Shown here piece after piece: positions 17,110 through 24,633 of a stretch of DNA of 50,770 nt. Below the pieces are notes generated by a model. That model was not told where the DNA came from. It ran no database searches and saw nothing but the letters and a program-made list of their open reading frames with translations. Position 1 is the first letter of the stretch; every line of letters begins with the position of its first letter. Where the stretch lies: positions 1 to 50,770 of the forward strand of contig CAZMAM010000007.1 in NCBI GenBank assembly GCA_964564305.1, read 5' to 3'. A program made the position numbers and the translations under genes. This DNA comes from RGIG1959 sp964564305 (lineage in GTDB: Bacteria; Bacillota; Clostridia; Oscillospirales; Acutalibacteraceae).

Positions 17110-17618
17110 CAACCGTTAACCTCCCGTTGTTCTTTTTTCCGCGCGAGCGCCGCGTCCTTTTGCAGAACCGTGCGCGTCATCTCTTCGCGCATGGCCAAAA
17201 GCCGGTTGCCCAACGCTTCATCCTCTGTCGCTAAAATTTCGGCTGCCAAAATAGCGGCATTTTTGGCACCGTCTACGGCAACGGTCGCTACAGGGATTCC
17301 AGACGGCATCTGCACGGTGGAAAACAGCGCATCCCATCCGTTCAGCGCACCCGATTTGAGTGGAATTCCAATCACCGGCAAAACCGTGCGGGCCGCCAAA
17401 GCGCCCGCCAAATGAGCCGACATACCCGCCGCCGCAATCAATACGCCAAAGCCGTTTTCTCTGGCATGTTCGGCAAAATTCGCCGCCGCCTGCGGCGTGC
17501 GGTGTGCGGAAAAAATATGCATCTGAGTGGGAATACCCAGCGCCCGCAATTGATCCGTTACTTGCTGCGCCACCGGAAGATCGCTTTCGCTGCCCATAAT
17601 GACCGCCGCTTTTTTCAT
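17109..17618 (-). CDS. purE: 5-(carboxyamino)imidazole ribonucleotide mutase / AIR carboxylase
   Basis: A 169-residue PurE. It has the substrate loop VIMGSESDLPVA, the catalytic His in FSAHRTPQ, and the AGMSAHLAGALAA segment. Class I enzymes rearrange N5-CAIR made by PurK; class II enzymes use CO2 directly. No purK is near, so either purK lies elsewhere or this enzyme works without it; I cannot assign the class with certainty. ATG 17618 is favoured over ATG 17624 because GGGAGG then lies 7 bases upstream. It is the first gene of the purine operon and lies just after the leader hairpin at 17641-17671. Confidence 0.93.
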   Translation of the reverse strand: MKKAAVIMGSESDLPVAQQVTDQLRALGIPTQMHIFSAHRTPQAAANFAEHARENGFGVLIAAAGMSAHLAGALAARTVLPVIGIPLKSGALNGWDALFSTVQMPSGIPVATVAVDGAKNAAILAAEILATEDEALGNRLLAMREEMTRTVLQKDAALARKKEQREVNG

Positions 17619-17640
17619 CGCCATTCCTCCCAAAATCAAT

Positions 17641-17671
17641 AAAAGCGCAGTGCAACCTACACTGCGCTTTT
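17641..17671 (-). terminator. Leader hairpin before purE (attenuator-like)
   Basis: aaaagcgcagtg and cactgcgctttt form a perfect 12-bp stem with a 7-base loop, running on the minus strand into TTTTATTGATTTT. It is placed between the purE promoter and the purE ribosome site, about 100 bases into the transcript. The loop contains the TAG stop of the leader ORF at 17657-17725, so a ribosome finishing that ORF would cover the stem. Confidence 0.75.
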
Positions 17672-17725
17672 GTTATACGGGTATTCTTCGGCACGGTTAA
17701 ACGCACGAACTTGTGTTGTTCCCAT
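17657..17725 (-). CDS. 22-codon leader peptide upstream of purE
   Basis: The frame MGTTQVRAFNRAEEYPYNKS plus two residues begins at ATG 17725 with an excellent AAGGAGG 7 bases upstream, stronger than those of several real genes here. Its last codons form the 5-prime arm of the hairpin at 17641-17671 and its TAG lies in the loop. I recognise no homologue. Position and ribosome site suggest a translated regulatory ORF controlling read-through into the purine operon, as known for other leader-peptide attenuators; the signal sensed is unknown. Confidence 0.55.
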   Translation of the reverse strand: MGTTQVRAFNRAEEYPYNKSAV

Positions 17726-17776
17726 GCCGGATCCTCCTTGAACGATAACTCCTCAAAGCATCCCGTTTCTATTATT

Positions 17777-17805
17777 ATTTTACCTTTTTCCCCAACCAAA
17801 ATCAA
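17777..17805 (-). promoter_or_regulatory. Promoter of the purine operon
   Basis: On the minus strand TTGATT (17800-17805) and TAAAAT (17777-17782) are separated by exactly 17 bases. Transcription should begin near 17770, giving a leader of about 150 bases with a small ORF and hairpin. I looked for a guanine or PRPP riboswitch core in the leader and saw none. Confidence 0.75.
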
Positions 17806-17899
17806 GAGCTTTTCATCAAAAGCCAAAAGACCACGGCGAATTTGTACTTAAATGCCAAAACAATTGAAAATTGACGAAAAAGGGAAGAAAAAATACAGT

Positions 17900-17938
17900 G
17901 CCGCCCTTTGAAAACATAAAGCGATTCCAAAGGGCGGC
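17900..17938 (-). terminator. Terminator of the sugar-ABC ATPase gene
   Basis: gccgccctttg and caaagggcggc make a perfect 11-bp stem; on the minus strand it is followed by ACTGTATTTTTTC. It lies 26 bases past the stop of the ATPase and separates it from the purine promoter. Confidence 0.85.
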
Positions 17939-17963
17939 AGTTCATTTAATTCAAGAGCATGCA

Positions 17964-19106
17964 TCAATTACAAATGGTCTGCTCGGTTTCTTTGTCGAAG
18001 AGGTGAATTTTGGTGTTTTCCAAAACGATATCGATTATATCCCCGGGCCGAGCGGTGGATGTGGGCTCCACGCGAGCGGTAAACGGGAAAGAAGTCACAT
18101 CCAGATACAGGAAAGTTTCGGAACCCATAAGTTCGGTCACTTCCACTTTTGCCTGTACTTTACAATCCGAAAACTCCAGCAGATACCGCGGCTCATCGTG
18201 CACATCCTCGGGACGAATACCCATAATCACTTCTTTGTTCACATACGCCTCTAAAGCTCCGCCCTCATTTTTGGCGGCGGGCAACGGAATGCGATACTTG
18301 ACGCCTCGGGTGGTTTTGGTATCTTCAGTGCCGAATTCAACCAAATAGGTATCCCCGCTTTTAACCAGTTTGGAGTCGATGAAATTCATCTGAGGGCTTC
18401 CGATAAATCCCGCCACAAACATATTGCAGGGCTTATCATACAGGAACTGAGGCGTATTCACTTGCTGAATGACACCGTCTTTCATCACAACGATACGATC
18501 GCCCATTGTCATGGCTTCGGTTTGATCGTGCGTGACATAAATGAAGGTGGTGCCGAGTTTCTGATGCAGTTTGGAAATTTCGGTACGCATTTGTGCGCGC
18601 AATTTTGCATCCAAATTGGAAAGCGGTTCGTCCAGTAAAAATACCTTCGGCTCGCGCACAATAGCGCGCCCCAGCGCAACACGCTGCCGCTGGCCGCCGG
18701 AAAGCGCCTTCGGCTTTCGATCGAGCAAATGGGCAATGTCCAAGATCCGCGCAGCCTCTTCCACACGGCGCTTGATTTCTTCTTTCGGAGTTTTACGAAG
18801 TTTCAGACCGAACGCCATATTTTCGAACACCGTCATATGCGGATACAGCGCGTAATTCTGAAACACCATAGCAATATCGCGGTCCTTCGGCGCAACGGTA
18901 TTCACCATGCGGTCGCCGATATACAACTCGCCTTCGGAAATTTCCTCCAAACCTGCGATCATCCGCAATGTGGTAGATTTTCCGCAGCCAGACGGACCGA
19001 CCAGAATAATAAATTCCTTGTCTTTGATTTCCAAATTGAAATCCGAGACCGCCGTAACACCGCCGGGATAATGTTTATAAATGCCTTTCAGGGTTAAGCT
19101 CGCCAT
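17964..19106 (-). CDS. ugpC: Sugar ABC transporter ATP-binding protein (UgpC/MsmK type)
   Basis: A 380-residue ATPase that powers carbohydrate importers of the CUT1 class at the inner membrane face. Walker A is GPSGCGKST (residues 37-45), the signature is LSGGQRQR and Walker B is VFLLDEPLSNLDAKLR. The C-terminal third, from about residue 240, is the OB-fold regulatory domain typical of MalK/MsmK. No permease or binding-protein genes are beside it, as expected for a shared ATPase serving several importers. ATG 19106 is best placed relative to AGGAGG (9 bases); ATG 19112 is only 3 bases away from it. The transcript should end at 17900-17938. Confidence 0.93.
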   Translation of the reverse strand: MASLTLKGIYKHYPGGVTAVSDFNLEIKDKEFIILVGPSGCGKSTTLRMIAGLEEISEGELYIGDRMVNTVAPKDRDIAMVFQNYALYPHMTVFENMAFGLKLRKTPKEEIKRRVEEAARILDIAHLLDRKPKALSGGQRQRVALGRAIVREPKVFLLDEPLSNLDAKLRAQMRTEISKLHQKLGTTFIYVTHDQTEAMTMGDRIVVMKDGVIQQVNTPQFLYDKPCNMFVAGFIGSPQMNFIDSKLVKSGDTYLVEFGTEDTKTTRGVKYRIPLPAAKNEGGALEAYVNKEVIMGIRPEDVHDEPRYLLEFSDCKVQAKVEVTELMGSETFLYLDVTSFPFTARVEPTSTARPGDIIDIVLENTKIHLFDKETEQTICN

Positions 19107-19180
19107 GCCCATCGACCTCCTCATATATGCCGCTCAGAATCGGTTATTGCCTGCTGAAAATGAGCGGTTTTTTCATCGCT

Positions 19181-19189
19181 ATCATACCA
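19181..19189 (-). promoter_or_regulatory. Extended -10 promoter of the sugar-ABC ATPase
   Basis: The minus strand reads TGGTATGAT, an extended -10 element, about 75 bases before the ATG. The hexamer 17 bases upstream (TAGAAT) is a poor -35, which fits the extended -10 type. Confidence 0.5.
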
Positions 19190-19272
19190 AAATCGAATGA
19201 AAAATTCTACCTGATTATTCACCAAACTTTTAAGAAGAGCTTTAGGTAAAACACCGAAAAGCATCAGCGTTA

Positions 19273-19983
19273 TCACCAATTTGCGAATGGAAAAATAGAT
19301 AGAATTTCCGATTCACTCAAGAGACGGCTTTCACCCGGCGCCAAAGACGGGTCAAGATCTAACCCGCCCATCGAAAGCCGGGTCAGCGCCGTCACATGAA
19401 AACCGAGAGCGGCAAACATCCGTTTAATTTGATGATATTTGCCTTCATGCAGAGTGACCGAAGCGGTATTGCCTGCCATGGGGACACATTCGGCTGAAAG
19501 GCACTTTTCGCCGTCGGAAAGGACGATGCCCTTCCGAAACGTCAAAGCTGCGCCGGAATCGACCGGCCGGTCTAAAGCAACAAGATAAGTCTTGGGCACA
19601 TGGCGGCGTGGGCTTAACAGAGCATGGGCAAAATCTCCGTCATCGGTGAGCAACACCATACCTGTGGTGTCTTTATCCAGCCTTCCGGCGGGAAACAGCC
19701 CGGATCGCCGCCATTCTTCCGGCAGCAAATCGATAACTGTTTGTCGCTCGGAATCCCGGGAAACACACAGCACACCCGCCGGTTTGTTCATCATTATATA
19801 GACATGCTCCCGCACGTCCACCGTTTGCCCGAAAAGCGCAATTGCATCCGTCGGGTTGATTTTTTGAGCGGAATTTTTCAATACTTCCCCGTTTACGGTC
19901 ACTTGGCCCATGCGAACGGCCTGTGCGGCCTCACGTCTGGAAAGACGCGTTTGCGAGGAAATCAGTTTATCGATCCGAATCAT
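19273..19983 (-). CDS. rsuA: Pseudouridine synthase, RsuA/RluB family
   Basis: A 236-residue enzyme that converts a uridine in rRNA to pseudouridine. Residues 1-60 form an S4 RNA-binding domain (RIDKLISSQTRLSRREAAQ), followed by the catalytic domain with Asp103 in AGRLDKDTTGMVLLTDDGD and the closing KYHQIKRMFAALG. The RsuA branch modifies U516 of 16S rRNA while RluB/RluE act on 23S; length and sequence suggest RsuA-like but the site is not proven. ATG 19983 lies 12 bases after tmcAL, so both tRNA/rRNA-modifying genes are co-transcribed. Confidence 0.9.
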   Translation of the reverse strand: MIRIDKLISSQTRLSRREAAQAVRMGQVTVNGEVLKNSAQKINPTDAIALFGQTVDVREHVYIMMNKPAGVLCVSRDSERQTVIDLLPEEWRRSGLFPAGRLDKDTTGMVLLTDDGDFAHALLSPRRHVPKTYLVALDRPVDSGAALTFRKGIVLSDGEKCLSAECVPMAGNTASVTLHEGKYHQIKRMFAALGFHVTALTRLSMGGLDLDPSLAPGESRLLSESEILSIFPFANW

Positions 19984-19995
19984 ATTTCTTCCTCT

Positions 19996-21204
19996 TTAAG
20001 GGACGCGAATCATGGCAGCTGTCTGCACGGCACCACAAGGAGGCGGTTTAGGCAATGCAAGAGCAAATAAATCGGCCGCACGGCATTCCAAAACAAACAG
20101 TTTTCGGCCGCGTTCATCGAGCTTTTCCGCCTGTGAAGCGCGGGTGAGCATCGGAACGGATTCCCCCCGTTCCCGAACCCGACGCAACAATTCCAAGCCG
20201 GCGCCAGAAGCACCGATCACATGCACATAAGGCGGGTCGCCCTGCGAATCTTGTGCCGTAATGCCTAAAAACGCGCTCCAAATTAAGCGCTGCAAACGGG
20301 TGCGGGAATATCTTTTGGTTTTCGCAAGAGAAATGAGTGCTTCCAGACTTTCCGCCTGCCGCGCTGCATGGAACAAACGGTTTTCTATCCCCTCGCTCAG
20401 CGCCGGCAAATCTTCCCACCGTTCTTTCGGTAGCGCCCGAAGCACGGCAAGCACCGCCCGTTCAATCCGTTTTTCTTCAGAAGGACAGACGCCGCTTTGC
20501 ACAGCCTCGGTCAGAATCCGGCACACAGACTCCGGCAGATAAGCCGCCGTACTGACCACTCTTCCCGCCCGGACCAATTCTCGAATAAACGATGCGGACG
20601 CAAGACCGCCTACGGGAACCATGCTGTCGTGCAAAGCGCCCAGTCTTTTTACGGTAAACGGACGCATAGGAGACTTTATTCTGCGTATTGCGCGAAGATA
20701 TTCCACGCCAAGCGTATTATTGGGAGCATCCAGAAGAGCGGCGGTTTGTTCTCCCGCCACCTCCCCTACCGCCTGACGCTGAGCGGAAGCATAAGGAAGA
20801 CCGGTCTGCAGCAACCCACGCAATCGATCGGACACCGTTTCGGAATCCAGCATATCGGCAAGACAGGATAAAGCGTCACCGTTCCCACATTCGCTGCCGA
20901 AAGCAATCAATTCCGCCCCCAGCGCGTTCAGCAGAAAAATACTGCCCTGCGCAAACCGCTGCGCAGAAGAAAGCGACCACGGCAGAGGGAGCTCTACCAC
21001 GAGATCCACCCCGTTCAGCAGCGCAGCTTTTGCCCGCCGGTACGGATCCGTCATTGCCGGCGCACCGCGCTGGGTAAAATGGCCGCTCATCACGGCCACT
21101 ATATGTGTGGCGCCGCCTTCTTTTTCCGCACGAGTATGCTCAATTAAGTAAGCGTGTCCGTTGTGAAACGGATCAAATTCCGCCACGATACCCGCAACCT
21201 TCAC
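19996..21204 (-). CDS. tmcAL: tRNA(Met) cytidine acetate ligase
   Basis: A 402-residue TmcAL (formerly YlbM) that uses acetate and ATP to place ac4C at the wobble base of elongator tRNA-Met. The N-terminal nucleotidyltransferase fold has GIVAEFDPFHNGHAYLI, where HNGH is the HIGH-like ATP motif, and later MSGHFTQRGAPA and DLVVELPLP. The GTG start at 21204 follows GAGGGGG. It stands head to head with acetate kinase, whose substrate or product is also acetate. Its promoter (21267-21295) overlaps the region of the ackA promoter. Confidence 0.92.
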   Translation of the reverse strand: MKVAGIVAEFDPFHNGHAYLIEHTRAEKEGGATHIVAVMSGHFTQRGAPAMTDPYRRAKAALLNGVDLVVELPLPWSLSSAQRFAQGSIFLLNALGAELIAFGSECGNGDALSCLADMLDSETVSDRLRGLLQTGLPYASAQRQAVGEVAGEQTAALLDAPNNTLGVEYLRAIRRIKSPMRPFTVKRLGALHDSMVPVGGLASASFIRELVRAGRVVSTAAYLPESVCRILTEAVQSGVCPSEEKRIERAVLAVLRALPKERWEDLPALSEGIENRLFHAARQAESLEALISLAKTKRYSRTRLQRLIWSAFLGITAQDSQGDPPYVHVIGASGAGLELLRRVRERGESVPMLTRASQAEKLDERGRKLFVLECRAADLFALALPKPPPCGAVQTAAMIRVP

Positions 21205-21228
21205 GACGGATACCCCCTCAAATAATAC

Positions 21229-21257
21229 TTGAAAACAACACCGATCTATATTATAAT
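21229..21257 (+). promoter_or_regulatory. Promoter of ackA
   Basis: TTGAAA (21229-21234) and TATAAT (21252-21257) with a 17-base spacer. The start of transcription should be near 21264, about 60 bases before the GTG. It faces the tmcAL promoter, whose -10 begins only 9 bases further on. Confidence 0.8.
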
Positions 21258-21266
21258 AACACAGTC

Positions 21267-21295
21267 AGTATACCGTATCGCAGAAAGAAAATCAA
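21267..21295 (-). promoter_or_regulatory. Promoter of tmcAL
   Basis: On the minus strand TTGATT (21290-21295) and TATACT (21267-21272) with a 17-base spacer. Transcription should start near 21260, inside the ackA promoter zone, so polymerase could hardly occupy both promoters at once. Confidence 0.65.
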
Positions 21296-21324
21296 CGTAA
21301 AGTGCACGGGAAAGGAGAAAACCT

Positions 21325-22527
21325 GTGAAAATTCTGGTTATCAATGCGGGCAGCTCCTCCATGAAATATCAACTAATCGATATGGCGGGAGAACGGTGCT
21401 TGGCCAAGGGCGTCTGCGAACGCATCGGCATAGACGGAAAATTTAAACACGAAACGGCTGACGGCGTAGCCGTCCGGTCCAATCCGGTAATGAAGGATCA
21501 CATTGCCGCTTTTGCTCAAATCAAAACGGCCCTGACACAGGGCGAGGGAAAAGTGATCGAAGATGTATCCGAACTTTCCGCCATCGGGCACCGTGTGGTT
21601 CAGGGCGGATCACTTTTTGACCGTTCCGTGCGTATTACCCCAGAGGTGCTGAAAGGAATCGAGCAACTCAATCCTTTGGCTCCGTTACACAACCCGGCCA
21701 GTTTACAGGGCATGGTTGCCGCCACGGAAGCTTTTGGCAGTGAAATTCCCCAAGTGGCGGTATTCGATACCGCGTTTCATCAAACGATGCCGCCCAAAGC
21801 GTATATGTTCGGCCTTCCGTATGACTGCTACGAGAAGTACGATGTACGCAAATACGGCTTTCACGGCACCTCTCACCGCTATGTAGCGGCGCGCTGTCAA
21901 GAACTTCTCGGAAAACCGGACGGAACGGGAACACGCATTATCACCTGTCACCTCGGCAACGGTTCCTCACTTGCCGCCATCAAAGACGGAAAGGTCATCG
22001 ACACAACCATGGGCCTCACTCCGCTGGACGGCTTTATCATGGGAACCCGCTGCGGCGCGGTGGATCCTTCTGCGGTCACTTTTATTATGGAAAAAGAGGG
22101 TCTTACGCCGGAGCAGATGAACGAGTTGATGAACAAGCAATCCGGAATGCTGGGCATCTCCGGAATCTCCAGCGATGACCGCGACATCACTGAGGCGGTC
22201 AAGAACGGAAATGAACGGGCTAAGCTCGCGTGGGATATGCGCAGTTATCAGATTATCAAATTGGTCGGAGGCTTTGTGGCGGCGCTGGGCGGATTGGATG
22301 CGCTGGTGTTCACCGCCGGAATCGGAGAAAATCAACCGTTGGTACGCAGAGACGTTCTCTCTTCACTTGCTTACTTAGGTATGACCATTAACGAAGAAAC
22401 CATTGATATCACCCGAAAAGAAGTGGAAATAAGCGGAAAAGATTCCGCCGTTAAAGCCTATGTCATTCCCACCAACGAGGAATTGGTCATCGCAAGAGAT
22501 ACTCAGGCCATTGTTCAGGGCCTTTAA
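21325..22527 (+). CDS. ackA: Acetate kinase
   Basis: A 400-residue acetate kinase interconverting acetyl phosphate plus ADP and acetate plus ATP, the energy-yielding last step of acetate fermentation. It shows the ASKHA-fold start VINAGSSSMKYQLID, the active-site segments VFDTAFHQTM and FHGTSHRYV, ITCHLGNGSSL, MGTRCGAVDP, and near the end VFTAGIGEN and TNEELVIARDT. Start GTG 21325 follows AAAGGAG by 6 bases. No pta gene is in the window. A strong promoter precedes it and a hairpin follows it. Confidence 0.96.
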   Translation: MKILVINAGSSSMKYQLIDMAGERCLAKGVCERIGIDGKFKHETADGVAVRSNPVMKDHIAAFAQIKTALTQGEGKVIEDVSELSAIGHRVVQGGSLFDRSVRITPEVLKGIEQLNPLAPLHNPASLQGMVAATEAFGSEIPQVAVFDTAFHQTMPPKAYMFGLPYDCYEKYDVRKYGFHGTSHRYVAARCQELLGKPDGTGTRIITCHLGNGSSLAAIKDGKVIDTTMGLTPLDGFIMGTRCGAVDPSAVTFIMEKEGLTPEQMNELMNKQSGMLGISGISSDDRDITEAVKNGNERAKLAWDMRSYQIIKLVGGFVAALGGLDALVFTAGIGENQPLVRRDVLSSLAYLGMTINEETIDITRKEVEISGKDSAVKAYVIPTNEELVIARDTQAIVQGL

Positions 22528-22532
22528 AACAG

Positions 22533-22562
22533 TGAACGGCGTGCTTTTCGGCACGCCGTTCA
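22533..22562 (+). terminator. Hairpin after ackA
   Basis: tgaacggcgtgc and gcacgccgttca pair perfectly (12 bp) around ttttcg. No U-run follows, so termination may be partial; pyrB begins 31 bases later and has no obvious promoter of its own, so some read-through is likely. Confidence 0.6.
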
Positions 22563-22593
22563 TCTATGCCACCATGGGAAGGAAGATACGGCA

Positions 22594-23661
22594 GTGACCC
22601 GGCATCTGATTGATCTCAATGATTTATCTACCGAAGAATGGGAGCAAATCACCGCGCTCGCCTGTGACATTCGCGCCAATACGGCCGCCTATGCACACCA
22701 GTGCGAAGGCAGAATCATGGCAACGCTTTTTTACGAACCGTCTACCCGTACTCAAATGTCTTTTCAAACAGCGATGCTGCGACTGGGCGGAAAACTGATC
22801 GGATTTAGCGACCCGAACCGCTCTTCCGTCGCCAAAGGCGAATCGCTGAAAGACACCGTTCGGGTGGTCAGCGGTTACGCCGATATAACGGTCATTCGCC
22901 ATCCGATGGCGGGGGCCGCCAAAGCGGCATCCCTGTATTCCCGCGTCCCCATCATCAATGCCGGAGACGGCGGTCACCTGCACCCCACCCAAACGCTGAC
23001 CGATTTGGTCACCCTGCGCAACGAAAAAGGGCGGTTTGATCATCTGTGCATCGGATTGTGCGGAGATCTGAAAAACGGACGCACCGTCCATTCGTTGATT
23101 AAGACGCTCAGCCGATTCCCCGGAAATTCTTTTCTGTTAATCTCCACTCCATCGCTGAGAATTCCTTCCTTTGTGCGCAATTGGCTGAAAGAAAGCGGAT
23201 GCCGTTTTGAAGAGGCGGATAATTTGGCGGACGCCATAAGCCGTATGGATGTATTGTACATGACCCGCATCCAGCGCGAGCGGTTTGAAAGTGCCGAAGA
23301 ATACCGCCGCCAGGCGGGGGTTTATATTTTAGACAGCCGTAAAATGGAACTTGCCAAACAAGATTTAATCGTGATGCATCCCTTACCGCGAGTGGACGAA
23401 ATCACCGCGGATGTGGATGACGATTCCCGTGCCAAATATTTCGAACAGACGGAATACGGTCTATATGCCCGTATGGCGTTAATCATGACGATGTTAAAAT
23501 CTCCCAAAAAACAACTTCCGACCTTGCCGGCAGGATCACCGTATCGCTGCAGAAATCCCCACTGCATCACCGGACAAGAAGAATATATTCCCCGAATGTT
23601 CCGAAGGGAGGGGGATAACTTTGTATGCGAATATTGCGACGAGCCATCCCCATGTCCGTAA
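22594..23661 (+). CDS. pyrB: Aspartate carbamoyltransferase with PyrI-like zinc tail
   Basis: A 355-residue ATCase that makes carbamoyl aspartate in pyrimidine synthesis. The carbamoyl-phosphate loop FYEPSTRTQMSF, the SSVAKGESLKDTVR loop, HPTQTLTDL and HPLPRVDEI are intact. Beyond the usual end at about residue 310 there is a tail with Cys319-x4-Cys324-x20-Cys345-x2-Cys348 (CRNPHC and CEYC), the same order as the four zinc-binding cysteines of the regulatory chain PyrI. The nucleotide-binding domain of PyrI is not present. The tail may hold the trimer together or contact another chain. Start GTG 22594 follows GGAAGGAAG. The end overlaps the next gene by 41 bases. Confidence 0.93.
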   Translation: MTRHLIDLNDLSTEEWEQITALACDIRANTAAYAHQCEGRIMATLFYEPSTRTQMSFQTAMLRLGGKLIGFSDPNRSSVAKGESLKDTVRVVSGYADITVIRHPMAGAAKAASLYSRVPIINAGDGGHLHPTQTLTDLVTLRNEKGRFDHLCIGLCGDLKNGRTVHSLIKTLSRFPGNSFLLISTPSLRIPSFVRNWLKESGCRFEEADNLADAISRMDVLYMTRIQRERFESAEEYRRQAGVYILDSRKMELAKQDLIVMHPLPRVDEITADVDDDSRAKYFEQTEYGLYARMALIMTMLKSPKKQLPTLPAGSPYRCRNPHCITGQEEYIPRMFRREGDNFVCEYCDEPSPCP

Positions 23662-24199
23662 TACGGTGACAATTTTCGGCTCTCCTCACGAAGACGGCGT
23701 GTGTGCCCGGTGGCTTCATACCTTGCAGACTCAAGTTCCTTCAATGTTTGTTTATCACTGCTATAAGGCCGCTCCCGCCCCTTGCGACGACTGCCGGAAA
23801 TGTTATCGTGCTCCGCGTTGCGTAAATCGCGATATGGACCCGCTGTATGACGCGCTGGAAAGCGCCAACCGCCTGATTTTTCTGACTCCCGTGTATAACC
23901 GATCCTTTCCCGCTCCGATGAAGGCCGCGCTGGATCGCCTGCAATGTTACTGGGCGGCCCGCTTCATGCAAAATAAAATACCGCCCGTTGCTATTCCCAA
24001 AGAGGCTGCCTTGCTCACGGTTTGCGGCAGTACCAAAAAAGACGGACCATTTTTGTCTGCTCAACTGGCTCCCCTCCTGACCGTGCTCAACGCGGAATTT
24101 ACCGCAGAATATCATCTGCAAGGAGCGGATTTCTCCGCAACGGAACCGTTTCCGGGCATGCGGGACATATTCCGCAATGATAACCGCGGATGCAATTAA
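23621..24199 (+). CDS. Iron-sulfur flavoprotein-like FMN reductase
   Basis: A 192-residue flavodoxin-fold protein of the NADPH-dependent FMN reductase family. TIFGSPHEDG near residue 17 is the FMN-phosphate loop, and TPVYNRSFPAPMKAALDR is the second flavin contact. Between them lies Cys55-x2-Cys58-x2-Cys61-x5-Cys67, the compact cysteine motif that holds a 4Fe-4S cluster in Isf proteins. It likely passes electrons between a small donor and an unknown acceptor. Start is TTG 23621: GGAGGGGG inside the pyrB end lies 6 bases before it, and the coding regions overlap by 41 bases, so translation is coupled to pyrB. Confidence 0.8.
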   Translation: MYANIATSHPHVRNTVTIFGSPHEDGVCARWLHTLQTQVPSMFVYHCYKAAPAPCDDCRKCYRAPRCVNRDMDPLYDALESANRLIFLTPVYNRSFPAPMKAALDRLQCYWAARFMQNKIPPVAIPKEAALLTVCGSTKKDGPFLSAQLAPLLTVLNAEFTAEYHLQGADFSATEPFPGMRDIFRNDNRGCN

Positions 24200-24248
24200 A
24201 AAACACCCTTCCCCATTGGCTTAAACCGGCTTAAACCCTTGGCGTCGT

Positions 24249-24432
24249 TACGGCAATGCCGAACACAGATTGTTGTGCAGAGAAAAAAAGCGAATATTTG
24301 TGTTAGATGAAGCAAAACCCGCAGGGAATACTTTGCGTATTCGCGAGGATTTTTGGCTGAATTACGGAAAAGACGCAAAGCCATTCGGGCAGGCATGGCG
24401 CGCAGGCTTGACCTTTGTGCGTTGCTGCCTTA
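24249..24432 (+). mobile_element. MITE-like element, copy B
   Basis: About 184 bases, in the opposite orientation to copy A. The left end tacggcaatgccgaacacag and the right end (reverse complement taaggcagcaacgcacaaag) are imperfect inverted repeats with TA at both ends. The interior holds attcgcgaggatttttggct and the aattacggaaaagacg block shared with the other copies. It sits between the convergent flavoprotein and tsf genes. Confidence 0.75.
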
Positions 24433-24446
24433 ATTCAAATCAAAAA

Positions 24447-24492
24447 TTCAATCAAAAACAGCGCTGTGAAAACAGCGCTGTTTTTGATTGAA
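24447..24492. terminator. Bidirectional terminator between flavoprotein and tsf genes
   Basis: A perfect 21-bp inverted repeat (ttcaatcaaaaacagcgctgt and its complement) closes on a GAAA tetraloop. The GC-rich core acagcgctgt is followed by TTTTTGATT in both directions, so it can stop the plus-strand pyrB/flavoprotein transcript and the minus-strand rpsB-tsf transcript. The rest of 24200-24633, apart from copy B, shows nothing else. Confidence 0.85.
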
Positions 24493-24633
24493 TCACGGTT
24501 GATGGAACACTGTAACAATCTATCGAAATAACAATTCAAACACGATTCAAGCCTGTTCACAAAAAAAACAGGTTCGAGCAACACATTTGAAAAAACAAAA
24601 TGTTCACCGAAAGGACAAAACGCACGGCAAAGC

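Noticed and set aside
17619..17770. Purine or PRPP riboswitch in the purE leader
   Set aside because: I could not find the conserved junction sequences of either class; the hairpin and small ORF explain the leader better.
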